Assembly (NCBI GenBank): GCA_900468285.1
Contig: UBTF01000006.1
Coordinates: 1-64,000 of the forward strand
DNA from: Hyphomicrobiales bacterium
GTDB lineage: Bacteria > Pseudomonadota > Alphaproteobacteria > Rhizobiales > Rhizobiaceae
DNA: 64,000 bases
Direction: 5' to 3'
Below the pieces are notes generated by a model that saw only the letters and a list, made by a program, of their open reading frames with translations, did not search any database and had not been told where the DNA came from. Shown piece after piece: positions 36,560-45,033 of the stretch. Within the stretch, counting starts at the first letter, position 1. Every line of letters begins with the position of its first letter. A program made the position numbers and the translations under genes.

Positions 36560-37555
36560 TTGCATCGGCTGGCGTGGCATAATGCGGAGCGGGACGAGGG
36601 AGATCTGCACGATTCTCTCGTGCTTGCCCTGCTGGACTCTGATGAGACGGTCATGCTTCAGGACCGCGATAGAGAGTATATCTTTATCGCCAATCTTCCC
36701 GACGTGTGGAGCCTGCCGACTGAGGCCGGTGAAGACCCTACCGATCTGACGATGTTCGGTAAGGATCTTGCCGTCCGCCTGGCAGAGTTGAAGAAGGACC
36801 TCACATCCGCCGGCAGCCGTGGAATGCTGGAGGTCAGTGCCGGCAAGGATCGCGTGTTCCAGTTCCATGTCTATTCGACGGTCAATATGTCGGGACAGCG
36901 TGTTCTCAAGACGACGATCCGTGAAATTACGGTTGAACGACGGCGCGAGCAATTGCTTCGCTCGCTTCTGCGTGAAGTCAGTCACCGCTCCAAGAACCTC
37001 CTCGCCATCATCCAAAGCCTTTCCGCCCAGACAGCCCGTTTCAGCTTCACCAAGGAAGATTTCCTGCGCAAGTTCCGCGGCAGGCTTCACGCCTTGGCGC
37101 AGTCGCAGGACCTGATCACGGATTCCGACTGGCGTGGTGCTGAGATATTCGACCTGCTTCGCCAGCAGTCCGATCTGTACCTGCCGGAATATCCCAACCT
37201 GATCAAAATGGTGGGAGAAAACCTGCTGCTCAACCCCAATGGCGCTCTCTATGTGGGGCTGGCGTTCCACGAGCTCGTGGTCAACACCGTCAGCCACGGC
37301 GGCAACCTCTCACGCCACCTTCCCATCACGCTCGATTGTCGCAAGGATGTCGATTTCTTCGAAGTGCGTTGGACAGAGCCGCTTGCCATAGACGTTTCGC
37401 AACCGGTTTCCGCTGATGGAGACAAACGCAGCCACTTTGGCAGCGTGGTGCTTGAAAAGGTCGTTCCAGCAGCCCTAGGAGGCGAGGCGACCTATTCCGT
37501 GAGCGGCGATAACATCGACTATTTCCTGAGATTTCCAGCGCCTCTACCGACCTGA
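36560..37555 (+). CDS. Soluble HWE/HisKA_2-family sensor histidine kinase, probable PhyR kinase
   Basis: A 331-residue cytoplasmic kinase. Residues ~20-125 look like a PAS-type sensor (ALLDSDETVMLQDRDREYIF); the phospho-acceptor is His142 in REVSHRSKNLLAIIQ, followed by an HWE-type ATPase (LAFHELVVNTVSHGG, VRWTE, HFGSVVLEKVVP). The start is a TTG at 36560 with taggag 8 nt upstream; no ATG fits the frame near the start. Its place beside phyR and its stress promoter suggest that it phosphorylates or dephosphorylates PhyR. Confidence 0.87.
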   Translation: MHRLAWHNAERDEGDLHDSLVLALLDSDETVMLQDRDREYIFIANLPDVWSLPTEAGEDPTDLTMFGKDLAVRLAELKKDLTSAGSRGMLEVSAGKDRVFQFHVYSTVNMSGQRVLKTTIREITVERRREQLLRSLLREVSHRSKNLLAIIQSLSAQTARFSFTKEDFLRKFRGRLHALAQSQDLITDSDWRGAEIFDLLRQQSDLYLPEYPNLIKMVGENLLLNPNGALYVGLAFHELVVNTVSHGGNLSRHLPITLDCRKDVDFFEVRWTEPLAIDVSQPVSADGDKRSHFGSVVLEKVVPAALGGEATYSVSGDNIDYFLRFPAPLPT

Positions 37556-37659
37556 TCTTCGACATGCACCGAAACTCTGCCCGAGGTTTGGTGCATGGGG
37601 GAGCTCACATTGCGGGAGCCTCAAGCTTTTTTGGAAGAACCTAGTCCCAGAAACGCAAA

Positions 37660-37683
37660 AGCACGGCTCCGTAGAGCCGTGCT
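37660..37683 (-). terminator. Intrinsic terminator after the transmembrane HWE kinase gene
   Basis: On the minus strand AGCACGGCTC-TACG-GAGCCGTGCT forms a 10-bp perfect stem followed by TTTTGCGTTT. It lies 113 bp past the stop of the kinase gene at 37797-39506. A second hairpin (37691-37715) lies between. It may also end the plus-strand kinase transcript weakly. Confidence 0.65.
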
Positions 37684-37690
37684 ATCTGTG

Positions 37691-37715
37691 GCAGGTTTTC
37701 AGGGGCAAAACCTGC
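37691..37715. repeat. 9-bp inverted repeat between the two kinase genes
   Basis: gcaggtttt (37691-37699) and aaaacctgc (37707-37715) are exact inverse complements with a 7-base loop. It adjoins the terminator at 37660-37683 in the 241-bp gap between the convergent HWE kinase genes. It is probably part of a bidirectional transcript end. Confidence 0.5.
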
Positions 37716-37796
37716 ATCGCCAAGCCTCAGGCGGGGACGGGGAGTGGCTTGGCTTGCAGGAATAACGCGAAACCCCTTTTTCCGTTCCCGCGATGA

Positions 37797-39506
37797 TTAA
37801 ATTTTTTCGACGGTCGCAGAATTTTTCCGGGTGATGAAATGGCGCAATGGTGCCGTTAGCGTCCATCTGAAGCCGTCCTCAGCGTAATCCATTGTAATGT
37901 TTGCGGAAAATGAGCTTTCGGCGTGACGTTTGATAATGGTTGACCCAAAGCCGCTCCGGGTCGGGGCCACGGCTGCGGGGCCGCCAACCTCGTTCCAGTC
38001 GACCGTCAGCATGTCATGGGCGCCGTCCTGATGCCGCGTCCAGCTAAGCTCCACATGTGCGGTTTTGCGGGAAAGGGCGCCGTATTTGATGGAATTCGTC
38101 GTCAGCTCATGCAGTACCAGTCCCAGGTTCTGCGCTGCCTCCGGCGAGAGCATGAAGTCTTCGCCGCTTAACCGCACCTGATCTGCGGCGGGCCCGAACA
38201 CATTGATATGGGTTTCGATCAAGCGACGCATGGGCAGGCCCTGCCATTGAACCTCGGAAAGCGCGGTGATCGACATTCCAAGGCCGCGAAGACGGTGATC
38301 GACGGCTTTCTGAAATTCCGGGATAGTGGTGTTCTCCCGCGCGAGCTGACGCATCATGGCTTGCACAAGGGTCAGCATATTTTTCGAGCGATGGACGAGC
38401 TCGTGCAAAATGAGATGCGTGTGGTCCTCCGCCTGACTGCGGTCGAAGGAGGCGTTGGAAAGCGCGACGGCAACCTGATTGGCTTCCTTGATCTTGGTAT
38501 CGACCGGCGCAACGATCTCGCCTTCGCCGATCCGTTGGGCCATCGCCACCAGCGCTCTTATGGAGCCGCGCATCTGTCGTCCGACAAGATAGGCACCGGC
38601 GATGGCAATCATGATGAGGAGGAAACTGCCGACCATCATCTTTCGCCAGGTGCTCATCAGGGCAGACTGGCTGTTGTCAGCCGGTCCCCAGATCACCGCC
38701 TTCCATGACCAGCCCGGAAGCTGGGAGTGGGCGTAGATGATGCCATTGTCATCTTCAAAGCTGCCGCTGAAAGATGTCATCCGGCTGGTGGCATCGCTGT
38801 TGGCAAAGGGCGCTCCGGCAGCATTGGCCTCCGGCGCACTGGAGGCGACGATGTGATTGCCTCCATCGAGGATCGCCACGGACCATCCCGGCGGCAGACC
38901 GTCTGTCGATGTCAGCCCCATCAGGTCTTCGGCATTCTGAGTCATGATCAAGGCATCGCCTGCCGCCGAGAGCGCCTTGGGCAGAGGCCGCATGACGTTG
39001 AATACCCATTGCTTGCTGGTATTCCCGAAGAAGATGTTGGAGACGGCGGTCCTTCCACCCGCAATCACCTCCGCAAGCTTGAGGTGTTGGGGCACTGGAC
39101 CGAGGGGTTGATCGAAGGCAACGCGGCTGTTCAGGCGCTGCTTCCCATCGAGATTTGCGATGATGACATAGAGACCCTGTTTTTCCAGGCTCTCGCTCAC
39201 TCGCTTGTGAAAAGCCGAGAGGTCGCCGTTTTCCAGCTCTGGAAACTGCGACAGCAGATTGAGGGAGGTCGACATTTCCTGCAGCCGCCGCTCGACATTG
39301 CGGCTGATTGCTCTGGCGTCCTCAACGGCCTCGCGCTGAAGGTCGTCGCGCTCGTTGGCTTCCAGCCTCAGCATCAGATAACCAACGAAGATGACCAGAG
39401 GCAGGGTAATTACCGTTGTCATTACAACGAGATAAACGCTTATGGGCGCGGTCGGGAAGAATCCAGCAAGCCGTTGTCTCAGTCTTGAAATGATTCGGTT
39501 CTGCAT
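37797..39506 (-). CDS. Membrane-bound HWE/HisKA_2-family sensor histidine kinase
   Basis: A 569-residue kinase. A membrane span at ~23-47 (ISVYLVVMTTVITLPLVIFV), an extracytoplasmic sensor domain of about 235 residues, a second span at ~285-310 (MMVGSFLLIMIAIAGAYLVG), a HAMP-like linker (MAQRIGEGEIVAPVDT) and then the kinase. The acceptor His is in LHELVHRSKNMLTLVQ; the ATPase has LVLHELTTNSIKYGALS and the WxE motif VDWNEVGG. It converges on the soluble kinase beside phyR, so it is a candidate stress-input kinase. The ATG at 39504-39506 is chosen; the ribosome site is weak. Confidence 0.88.
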   Translation of the reverse strand: MQNRIISRLRQRLAGFFPTAPISVYLVVMTTVITLPLVIFVGYLMLRLEANERDDLQREAVEDARAISRNVERRLQEMSTSLNLLSQFPELENGDLSAFHKRVSESLEKQGLYVIIANLDGKQRLNSRVAFDQPLGPVPQHLKLAEVIAGGRTAVSNIFFGNTSKQWVFNVMRPLPKALSAAGDALIMTQNAEDLMGLTSTDGLPPGWSVAILDGGNHIVASSAPEANAAGAPFANSDATSRMTSFSGSFEDDNGIIYAHSQLPGWSWKAVIWGPADNSQSALMSTWRKMMVGSFLLIMIAIAGAYLVGRQMRGSIRALVAMAQRIGEGEIVAPVDTKIKEANQVAVALSNASFDRSQAEDHTHLILHELVHRSKNMLTLVQAMMRQLARENTTIPEFQKAVDHRLRGLGMSITALSEVQWQGLPMRRLIETHINVFGPAADQVRLSGEDFMLSPEAAQNLGLVLHELTTNSIKYGALSRKTAHVELSWTRHQDGAHDMLTVDWNEVGGPAAVAPTRSGFGSTIIKRHAESSFSANITMDYAEDGFRWTLTAPLRHFITRKNSATVEKI

Positions 39507-39651
39507 GTTTTCGCTGGAATTCACCGGGTGCGCAAATCGTGTCTGGCATATGCAGAATGGCTTAAGCGTGGCGGCTGCGCAATGCAATTCATTGCCTTAA
39601 GAAGCATCATTTCTTGTCGTTGATTTCGTCCTGATTGCCTAAAAAGGTGGC

Positions 39652-39677
39652 GGAACCATTTTTGACCTGTCGTCGTT
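39652..39677 (+). promoter_or_regulatory. EcfG-type promoter for the PRC-barrel protein gene
   Basis: GGAAC (39652-39656), 17 bases, CGTT (39674-39677). It lies 79 bp before the ATG at 39757. Spacing of 16 or 17 is accepted for this sigma factor. Confidence 0.7.
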
Positions 39678-39756
39678 TGCAAACCAACAGGCTCACAAAG
39701 AAACGGAAAAACCGTCACGAGCAGGTTTTCGAAAAGATACAATAGGAAGGCACGAA

Positions 39757-40320
39757 ATGAAAAAGACACTCACCACGATCGTTACCGCCGCTCTCTTGGG
39801 TTCCACGACATTCGCACCCCTTGCTATGGCCCAGACGTCTACCCAGCCAGCACCGGCAGCGCCAAGCACGACTGCACCAGCAACGACAGCTGAACCTGCA
39901 GCGCCAGCGATGACCGGCACAACATCCGCGGCCTCTGGCAGCTACCTCACCGAACAGGCTGCAAACCAGATCAGCGCGAATGACTATATCGGCAATGCCG
40001 TTTATACCTCGGCTGACGAAAGCATCGGCAGCGTCACCAACCTGATCATGGAAGAAAACGGCGGCATCGTCGCAGCCGTGGTCGGCGTCGGTGGCTTCCT
40101 GGGCCTCGGTGCCAAGGATGTGGCAGTGCCGATGGACAAGATCACCGTCACCCGTGACACGGAGAACGGCACGATCCGTCTGACGACGACGGAAACAGCG
40201 GAAACCCTCAAGGCCGCGCCGGAATTCGTTACGATGAAGGACAAGAGCGCTGGCGAAGGTGCCGCTGCTCCTGCCGCACCGGCAACGAATGGTGCAGCGA
40301 CCACTGCGCCCAAGAACTAA
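39757..40320 (+). CDS. Exported PRC-barrel domain protein
   Basis: A 187-residue protein with a signal peptide (MKKTLTTIVTAALLGSTTFA, then PLAMA), an Ala/Pro/Thr-rich linker (~27-60), a PRC-barrel domain (~75-145: DYIGNAVYTSADESIGSVTN, VGGFLGLGAKDVAVPMDKI) and another Ala/Pro-rich tail. Such small periplasmic PRC-barrel proteins are common in rhizobia, and function is not known beyond stress association. It has an EcfG-type promoter. Confidence 0.85.
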   Translation: MKKTLTTIVTAALLGSTTFAPLAMAQTSTQPAPAAPSTTAPATTAEPAAPAMTGTTSAASGSYLTEQAANQISANDYIGNAVYTSADESIGSVTNLIMEENGGIVAAVVGVGGFLGLGAKDVAVPMDKITVTRDTENGTIRLTTTETAETLKAAPEFVTMKDKSAGEGAAAPAAPATNGAATTAPKN

Positions 40321-40359
40321 CCTTTCCTGGGAGAGAGGAGCTACGACATATCGTAGCGG

Positions 40360-40392
40360 AACACCGGTCCATCGGGGCCGGTGTTTTCTTTT
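40360..40392 (+). terminator. Intrinsic terminator after the PRC-barrel gene
   Basis: aacaccgg (40360-40367) and ccggtgtt (40378-40385) form an 8-bp stem, followed by ttcttttg. A smaller hairpin, gctacga-cata-tcgtagc (40340-40357), lies just before it. Confidence 0.75.
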
Positions 40393-40436
40393 GTTGGAAC
40401 TTCAGTTGTCGCAGCCGAAAACTGCGCTGGTCCCGG

Positions 40437-41420
40437 TCACATTGTTTCGTTGCGGGAAGAATGCCAGCGCCATGCCGAACGAATGATGTCGGTTAGCGTA
40501 TATTGTGGCTCCCAGCCCAACACCTCACGCGCCTTGTCGTTATTGGCAACCAGCGTGGTGGAATCGCCCTCGCGGCGTTCCGTATATTCGACCGGGAAAG
40601 GTCTGCCGGAAACCTCTGATATCGTGTCCAGCAATTCCTTCACGGTCGTTCCGGTCCCGGTGCCAAGATTAAGCTCAACCGTCTCGCCTCCAGCCAGGAG
40701 ATAGTCGACAGCGCGAACATGCGCGTCGGCGAGATCAAGGATGTGAATATAATCGCGCACGCATGTTCCGTCGCGCGTATCATAGTCCGTGCCGAAAACC
40801 TTGAAGCCTTGGCGACGGCCGAGCGCCGCCTCGATGGCGAGCGGGATGGCATGGGTTTCAGGCTTGTGCCACTCGCCGATTCGGCCTTCAAAATCCGCAC
40901 CCGCCGCGTTGAAATAGCGCAACATCACGGATTTCAAACCCTTGTAGGTGCTGAAATCCTTGAGCGCCTGTTCCACAACCCACTTTGTGCGACCATAGGG
41001 ATTGATGGGCGCCTGGGGATGGGTTTCGTCGAGTGGAACGCGCTCTGGCAAGCCATAGGTGGCGCAAGTCGACGAAAAGACAAAAGCCTTGACGCCCGCA
41101 TCCATCGTTGCAGACAGAAGGGTCAAGGCACCGAGGACGTTGTTGTCGTAAAACGCCACCGGGTTCTTTACCGACTCGCCCACTTCGATCAGCGCAGCGA
41201 AATGCAGAACGGCTTCCGGCTGGTGTTTGGAAAAGACCTCATCAAGCCGGGCGCGATCGCGAATATCTCCGTGCTCGAACGGTCCCCAGCGGACGAATTC
41301 CTCGTGTCCATTGGATAGGTTGTCGAAGACGACAGGTTCATAGCCCCGTTCGGCAAGCAGCAGGCATGTATGTGAACCGATATAACCGGCTCCGCCGACA
41401 ACAAGAACTTTCTTCCGCAT
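40437..41420 (-). CDS. galE: UDP-glucose 4-epimerase
   Basis: A 327-residue extended-SDR enzyme that interconverts UDP-glucose and UDP-galactose. The N-terminal NAD motif is VVGGAGYIGSHTCLLLAERG, with FSSTCATYG and catalytic Tyr142-x3-Lys146 (PYGRTK), and the C-terminal segment NLGTGTGTTVKELL. It is a single gene that supplies UDP-galactose for exopolysaccharide and lipopolysaccharide. It is slightly shorter than the E. coli enzyme. Confidence 0.92.
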   Translation of the reverse strand: MRKKVLVVGGAGYIGSHTCLLLAERGYEPVVFDNLSNGHEEFVRWGPFEHGDIRDRARLDEVFSKHQPEAVLHFAALIEVGESVKNPVAFYDNNVLGALTLLSATMDAGVKAFVFSSTCATYGLPERVPLDETHPQAPINPYGRTKWVVEQALKDFSTYKGLKSVMLRYFNAAGADFEGRIGEWHKPETHAIPLAIEAALGRRQGFKVFGTDYDTRDGTCVRDYIHILDLADAHVRAVDYLLAGGETVELNLGTGTGTTVKELLDTISEVSGRPFPVEYTERREGDSTTLVANNDKAREVLGWEPQYTLTDIIRSAWRWHSSRNETM

Positions 41421-41509
41421 CCAGCATTTTCTCCGTTGAACAGACGTCTGGAAAACTGCCTATCATTTTGTCGGCAGAAGGGCAGCGGAAATTTATCGCC
41501 CACAACGCA

Positions 41510-41540
41510 CAAAGGCCGCTCTGCGAAGGGGCGGCCTTTG
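41510..41540 (-). terminator. Hairpin after the holin-X-like gene
   Basis: aaaggccgc (41511-41519) and gcggccttt (41531-41539) are exact inverse complements with an 11-base loop. On the minus strand it follows the stop of the membrane protein gene by about 20 bp. The T-run is short (three T within the stem), so it is a moderate terminator. Confidence 0.6.
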
Positions 41541-41560
41541 TATTCGTCGGCATGTGCCAA

Positions 41561-41992
41561 TTATTTTTTCTTCAGTACGGTGATGCGAGAAGCGATGTAG
41601 CCCAGCGCAAGCGCCGTCAGCAAGGTCACATAGGGACGGTTTCTGAGGGCACCCGCCGCAACGGCCTGAACCGCAAGAGGTGCGGCCGCAAGCGGTGCAA
41701 AAGGGCTAACGACAGGTCGAGTCGCATAGACCCTTGGCCTGCGCATGATCGCCAGACTAACGAGCATGACGACCCCGAGGAAAAAGGCGACGCCGCCAAT
41801 GACGAAAGCCGCTGGCCCCGCGCCCAGTTCCTTGGCCAGGTAAATGGCGCCGCCGACGCAGAGCGCAATGAAAGCGATTGCGAAGAACACCCCGGCCAGC
41901 GTCCACAGCAACAGCTTGGTCTTGATGCGTCTGGTAACGAGTTGGCCTTCTCGCTGGGTATCGCCAAGATAGAGCAGCAGCGCTTCAATCAT
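41561..41992 (-). CDS. Holin-X-superfamily-like (phage holin family) membrane protein
   Basis: A 143-residue protein with two long membrane spans (~28-52, LLLWTLAGVFFAIAFIALCV; ~60-80, AAFVIGGVAFFLGVVMLVSL) and a hydrophobic C-terminal stretch ending in KKK. Small two-span proteins of this kind next to DUF883 genes are common in proteobacteria and are not phage genes. It shares a transcript with the DUF883 gene upstream (9-bp gap). Function is unknown; a membrane-stress role is plausible from its promoter. Confidence 0.75.
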   Translation of the reverse strand: MIEALLLYLGDTQREGQLVTRRIKTKLLLWTLAGVFFAIAFIALCVGGAIYLAKELGAGPAAFVIGGVAFFLGVVMLVSLAIMRRPRVYATRPVVSPFAPLAAAPLAVQAVAAGALRNRPYVTLLTALALGYIASRITVLKKK

Positions 41993-42001
41993 GGTGAAAC
42001 C

Positions 42002-42343
42002 TTAACGCCGTGTGACGAGGGCGATAAGGAAACCTGCGGCAACCGCAATACCAAGAGATTGAAGAGGGTTTTTCTGCACCTGATAGACCAGATTGTCGTT
42101 GATTGACTGAATTTCGTGGCGAACATTGTCAACGGTCTCTTCGCCCGCAGCCATCGCATCATCTGCAACGCGCGATGCGCGCGCCTTGACCTCGGAGGAA
42201 ACGCCGACGCCCAGAGCTTTTACGCTGCCGGCGAGGTTTGCAAGGTCTTCACGCAGTTGCGAAAGCTGTGCGGAAACATCAGCTACATCGCCACCTTCGA
42301 GGGTTTCACGTACTTTATCGTCCACGTTGCGAACCGTCGCCAT
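42002..42343 (-). CDS. DUF883-family (ElaB/YqjD-like) protein
   Basis: A 113-residue protein with a helical, charged body (QLSQLREDLANLAGSVKALG, ETVDNVRHEIQSINDNLVYQ) and a C-terminal hydrophobic tail with the typical PLQSLGIAVAAGFLIALVTRR. ElaB/YqjD proteins are tail-anchored inner membrane proteins linked with ribosome binding and stationary phase. The ATG at 42341-42343 follows GGAAAT. An EcfG-type promoter lies 64 bp upstream. Confidence 0.87.
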   Translation of the reverse strand: MATVRNVDDKVRETLEGGDVADVSAQLSQLREDLANLAGSVKALGVGVSSEVKARASRVADDAMAAGEETVDNVRHEIQSINDNLVYQVQKNPLQSLGIAVAAGFLIALVTRR

Positions 42344-42406
42344 GATATTTCCTTTTCTGAAGTGATGACACAAAACGCCGTGTAAACGGCCCACGCGTAG
42401 TTTCAC

Positions 42407-42431
42407 AACGTGCCGGGCAAGGTTTGGTTCC
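42407..42431 (-). promoter_or_regulatory. EcfG-type promoter for the DUF883 and holin-X-like genes
   Basis: The minus strand reads GGAAC (42427-42431), 16 bases, CGTT (42407-42410), a full consensus match 64 bp before the DUF883 ATG. The two membrane protein genes are therefore probable members of the general stress regulon. Confidence 0.82.
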
Positions 42432-42566
42432 CCAGCTTCCCTCAGCAGACAGAAAAAAGAACGGTCGCACAGAATCTTCTCTGCGGGTTTGTTTTCCTGT
42501 CACAAGCATCATATAAGGCCGGTCATTCAGAACCGTCTTTGACTTCCATCAACATGTGATCCGCCA

Positions 42567-43664
42567 ATGCTTCAGACACCGTATTACCTCATCGACAAGA
42601 CCAGGCTTCTCCGCAACATGGAGAAGATTGCCTATGTGCGCGAAAAATCCGGTGCCAAGGCCCTGCTGGCGCTGAAGTGCTTTGCAACGTGGTCCGTGTT
42701 CGATTTCATGTCGCAATATATGGATGGCACAACCTCATCTTCGCTTTACGAAGTTCGATTGGGCCGCGAGAAATTCGGCGGCGAGACGCACGCCTATAGC
42801 GTTGCCTATGCCGATTACGAGATCGATGAGGTCATCTCCAACGCCGACAAGATCATCTTCAATTCCATCAGCCAGCTGGAGCGTTTTGCCGACAAGGCAT
42901 CGGGGATCACGCGCGGTCTGCGGCTCAACCCGCAGGTCAGCTCCTCCACCTTCGATCTCGCCGATCCGGCCCGTCCCTTCAGCCGTCTGGGCGAATGGGA
43001 TGTGGCGAAGGTCGAAAAGGTCATGGACCGCATTTCCGGCTTCATGATCCACAACAATTGCGAAAACGGTGATTTCGAACTGTTCGACCGCATGTTGTCG
43101 CAGATCGAGGAAAAATTCGGCACGCTTCTGTCGCGGGCGGAATGGGTCAGCCTTGGTGGTGGCATTCACTTCACCGGCGACAATTATCCGATCGACCGTT
43201 TCTGCGATCGCCTCAAGGCGTTTTCGGAAAAATATGGCGTACAGGTCTATCTTGAGCCCGGCGAAGCCTCGATCACCAAGAGCACGACGCTTGAGGTAAC
43301 GGTGCTCGACACGCTGTTTAACGGCAAGAACCTTGCCATCGTCGACAGTTCCATCGAAGCGCACATGCTTGATCTCTTGATCTACCGCGAAAGCGCCAAG
43401 GTTTCGCCTGATGAAGGCGACCATGCCTATATGGTATGTGGCAAGTCCTGCCTTGCGGGCGATGTGTTCGGCGAATTCCGTTTTGACCATGAACTGAAGG
43501 TTGGTGACCGCGTGTCTTTCCAGGATGCGGCCGGTTACACCATGGTCAAAAAGAACTGGTTCAATGGCGTCAAAATGCCGACAATCGCCATCAAGGAACT
43601 CGATGGCACGGTTCGTGCAGTCCGTGAATTCGACTTTGCCGATTTCCAGCAAAGTCTGTCTTGA
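42567..43664 (+). CDS. nspC: Carboxynorspermidine/carboxyspermidine decarboxylase
   Basis: A 365-residue PLP enzyme of the alanine racemase-fold (type III) decarboxylases. The PLP lysine is Lys37 in ALLALKCFATWSVF; other family segments are WVSLGGGIHFTG, YLEPGEA and the active-site cysteine region MVCGKSCLAGDVFGEF. It decarboxylates carboxyspermidine to spermidine in bacteria that lack SpeE/SpeD. The dehydrogenase gene for the preceding step lies 47 bp downstream. Confidence 0.92.
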   Translation: MLQTPYYLIDKTRLLRNMEKIAYVREKSGAKALLALKCFATWSVFDFMSQYMDGTTSSSLYEVRLGREKFGGETHAYSVAYADYEIDEVISNADKIIFNSISQLERFADKASGITRGLRLNPQVSSSTFDLADPARPFSRLGEWDVAKVEKVMDRISGFMIHNNCENGDFELFDRMLSQIEEKFGTLLSRAEWVSLGGGIHFTGDNYPIDRFCDRLKAFSEKYGVQVYLEPGEASITKSTTLEVTVLDTLFNGKNLAIVDSSIEAHMLDLLIYRESAKVSPDEGDHAYMVCGKSCLAGDVFGEFRFDHELKVGDRVSFQDAAGYTMVKKNWFNGVKMPTIAIKELDGTVRAVREFDFADFQQSLS

Positions 43665-43711
43665 TCTATCCACAAACTCACCCCTGCGGGGAAAAGGAGG
43701 CATCACCTGAA

Positions 43712-44950
43712 ATGAAGAAGAACGTTCTCATCATCGGCGCCGGTGGCGTAGCACAGGTCGTGGCGCATAAGTGCGCCCAGAACAGCGATGTATTGGGAGA
43801 CATTCATATTGCGTCACGCACGCTTGAAAAGTGCCGCAAGATTGTCGAATCCGTACGCGAAAAGAAGAGCCTCAAGACAGACGTAAAGCTTGAGGCCCAT
43901 GCGCTTGACGCGATGGATATCGAGGCGACGAAAGCCTTGATTGCTAAGACCGGCGTTCAGATCGTCATCAATGTCGGCTCGGCCTTCGTCAACATGTCCG
44001 TTCTTCGTGCCTGCATGGACACAGGTGTTGCCTATATGGATACGGCGATCCACGAGGATCCAACCAAGATCTGCGAAAATCCGCCATGGTATGGCAATTA
44101 CGAATGGCAGCGCGCTGCCGAATGCAAGGAAAAGGGCGTCACCGCCATTCTGGGCGTCGGCTTCGATCCCGGCGTCGTCAACGCCTATGCGCGTCTTGCC
44201 AAGGATGAGTATTTCGACAAGGTCACGTCAGTCGATATCGTCGATATCAACGCTGGCAGCCATGGTCGCTGGTTCTCCACCAACTTCGATCCGGAAATCA
44301 ATTTCCGTGAATTTACCGGCGTCGTCTATTCCTGGCAGAACAACCAGTGGCAGACGAACCAGATGTTCGAGGTCGGTCAGGAATTCGATCTGCCCGTCGT
44401 CGGCAAGCAGAAGGCCTATATGACGGGCCATGACGAAGTGCATTCGCTGTCCAAGAATATGGATGGTGCGGACGTGCGTTTCTGGATGGGCTTCGGCGAC
44501 CACTACATCAACGTCTTCACGGTGCTGAAGAACCTCGGCCTTCTCTCCGAAAAGCCGGTCAAGACGGCGGAAGGTCTGGAAGTCGTGCCGCTCAAGGTCG
44601 TAAAGGCCGTGCTGCCCGATCCATCCTCGCTTGCGCCCGATTATGTCGGCAAGACCTGCATTGGCGATATCGTCAAGGGCACCAAGGATGGCAAGGAGCG
44701 GGAAGTCTTCATCTACAACGTGGCTGACCACAAGGAAGCCTATGAAGAAGTCGGCAGCCAGGGCATTTCCTACACCGCGGGCGTGCCACCGGTTGCTGCA
44801 GCCATGCTGATCGCGACGGGCGAGTGGGATGTCAAGCAGATGGCGAATGTGGAAGAGCTTCCACCACAGCCATTCCTCAACATTCTGAACAAGATCGGCC
44901 TGCCAAGCCGCATCAAGGATGAGAACGGCGATCGCGCCCTGTCATTCTGA
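43712..44950 (+). CDS. Carboxynorspermidine/carboxyspermidine dehydrogenase (saccharopine dehydrogenase family)
   Basis: A 412-residue NAD(P)-dependent enzyme with N-terminal Rossmann motif VLIIGAGGVAQVVAHKCAQN and a saccharopine-dehydrogenase-like C-terminal domain (GFDPGVVNAYARLA, GHDEVHSLSKNMDG). It joins aspartate semialdehyde to putrescine to form carboxyspermidine, which NspC then decarboxylates. The start MKKNVLI at 43712 follows aaggagg; the open frame upstream reads into nspC. With NspC it makes a two-gene spermidine operon. Confidence 0.9.
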   Translation: MKKNVLIIGAGGVAQVVAHKCAQNSDVLGDIHIASRTLEKCRKIVESVREKKSLKTDVKLEAHALDAMDIEATKALIAKTGVQIVINVGSAFVNMSVLRACMDTGVAYMDTAIHEDPTKICENPPWYGNYEWQRAAECKEKGVTAILGVGFDPGVVNAYARLAKDEYFDKVTSVDIVDINAGSHGRWFSTNFDPEINFREFTGVVYSWQNNQWQTNQMFEVGQEFDLPVVGKQKAYMTGHDEVHSLSKNMDGADVRFWMGFGDHYINVFTVLKNLGLLSEKPVKTAEGLEVVPLKVVKAVLPDPSSLAPDYVGKTCIGDIVKGTKDGKEREVFIYNVADHKEAYEEVGSQGISYTAGVPPVAAAMLIATGEWDVKQMANVEELPPQPFLNILNKIGLPSRIKDENGDRALSF

Positions 44951-44963
44951 TCCAATGAGCACA

Positions 44964-44999
44964 AAAAAGCCCCGGTCAGTTCATCTGCCGGGGCTTTTT
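44964..44999. terminator. Bidirectional intrinsic terminator after the carboxyspermidine genes
   Basis: aaaaaagccccgg and ccggggcttttt form a stem of about 12 bp with a 10-12-base loop, and T-tracts are present in both directions. It lies between the spermidine operon and the convergent DUF2934 gene. Confidence 0.87.
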
Positions 45000-45033
45000 G
45001 TATCATCTGGCCCGTAAGCTGCTTGGGAGGAAC

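Noticed and set aside
41561-41992. Holin-like protein taken as sign of a prophage
   Set aside because: No other phage gene is near; this two-span family is commonly chromosomal beside DUF883 genes, and the pair has a stress promoter.
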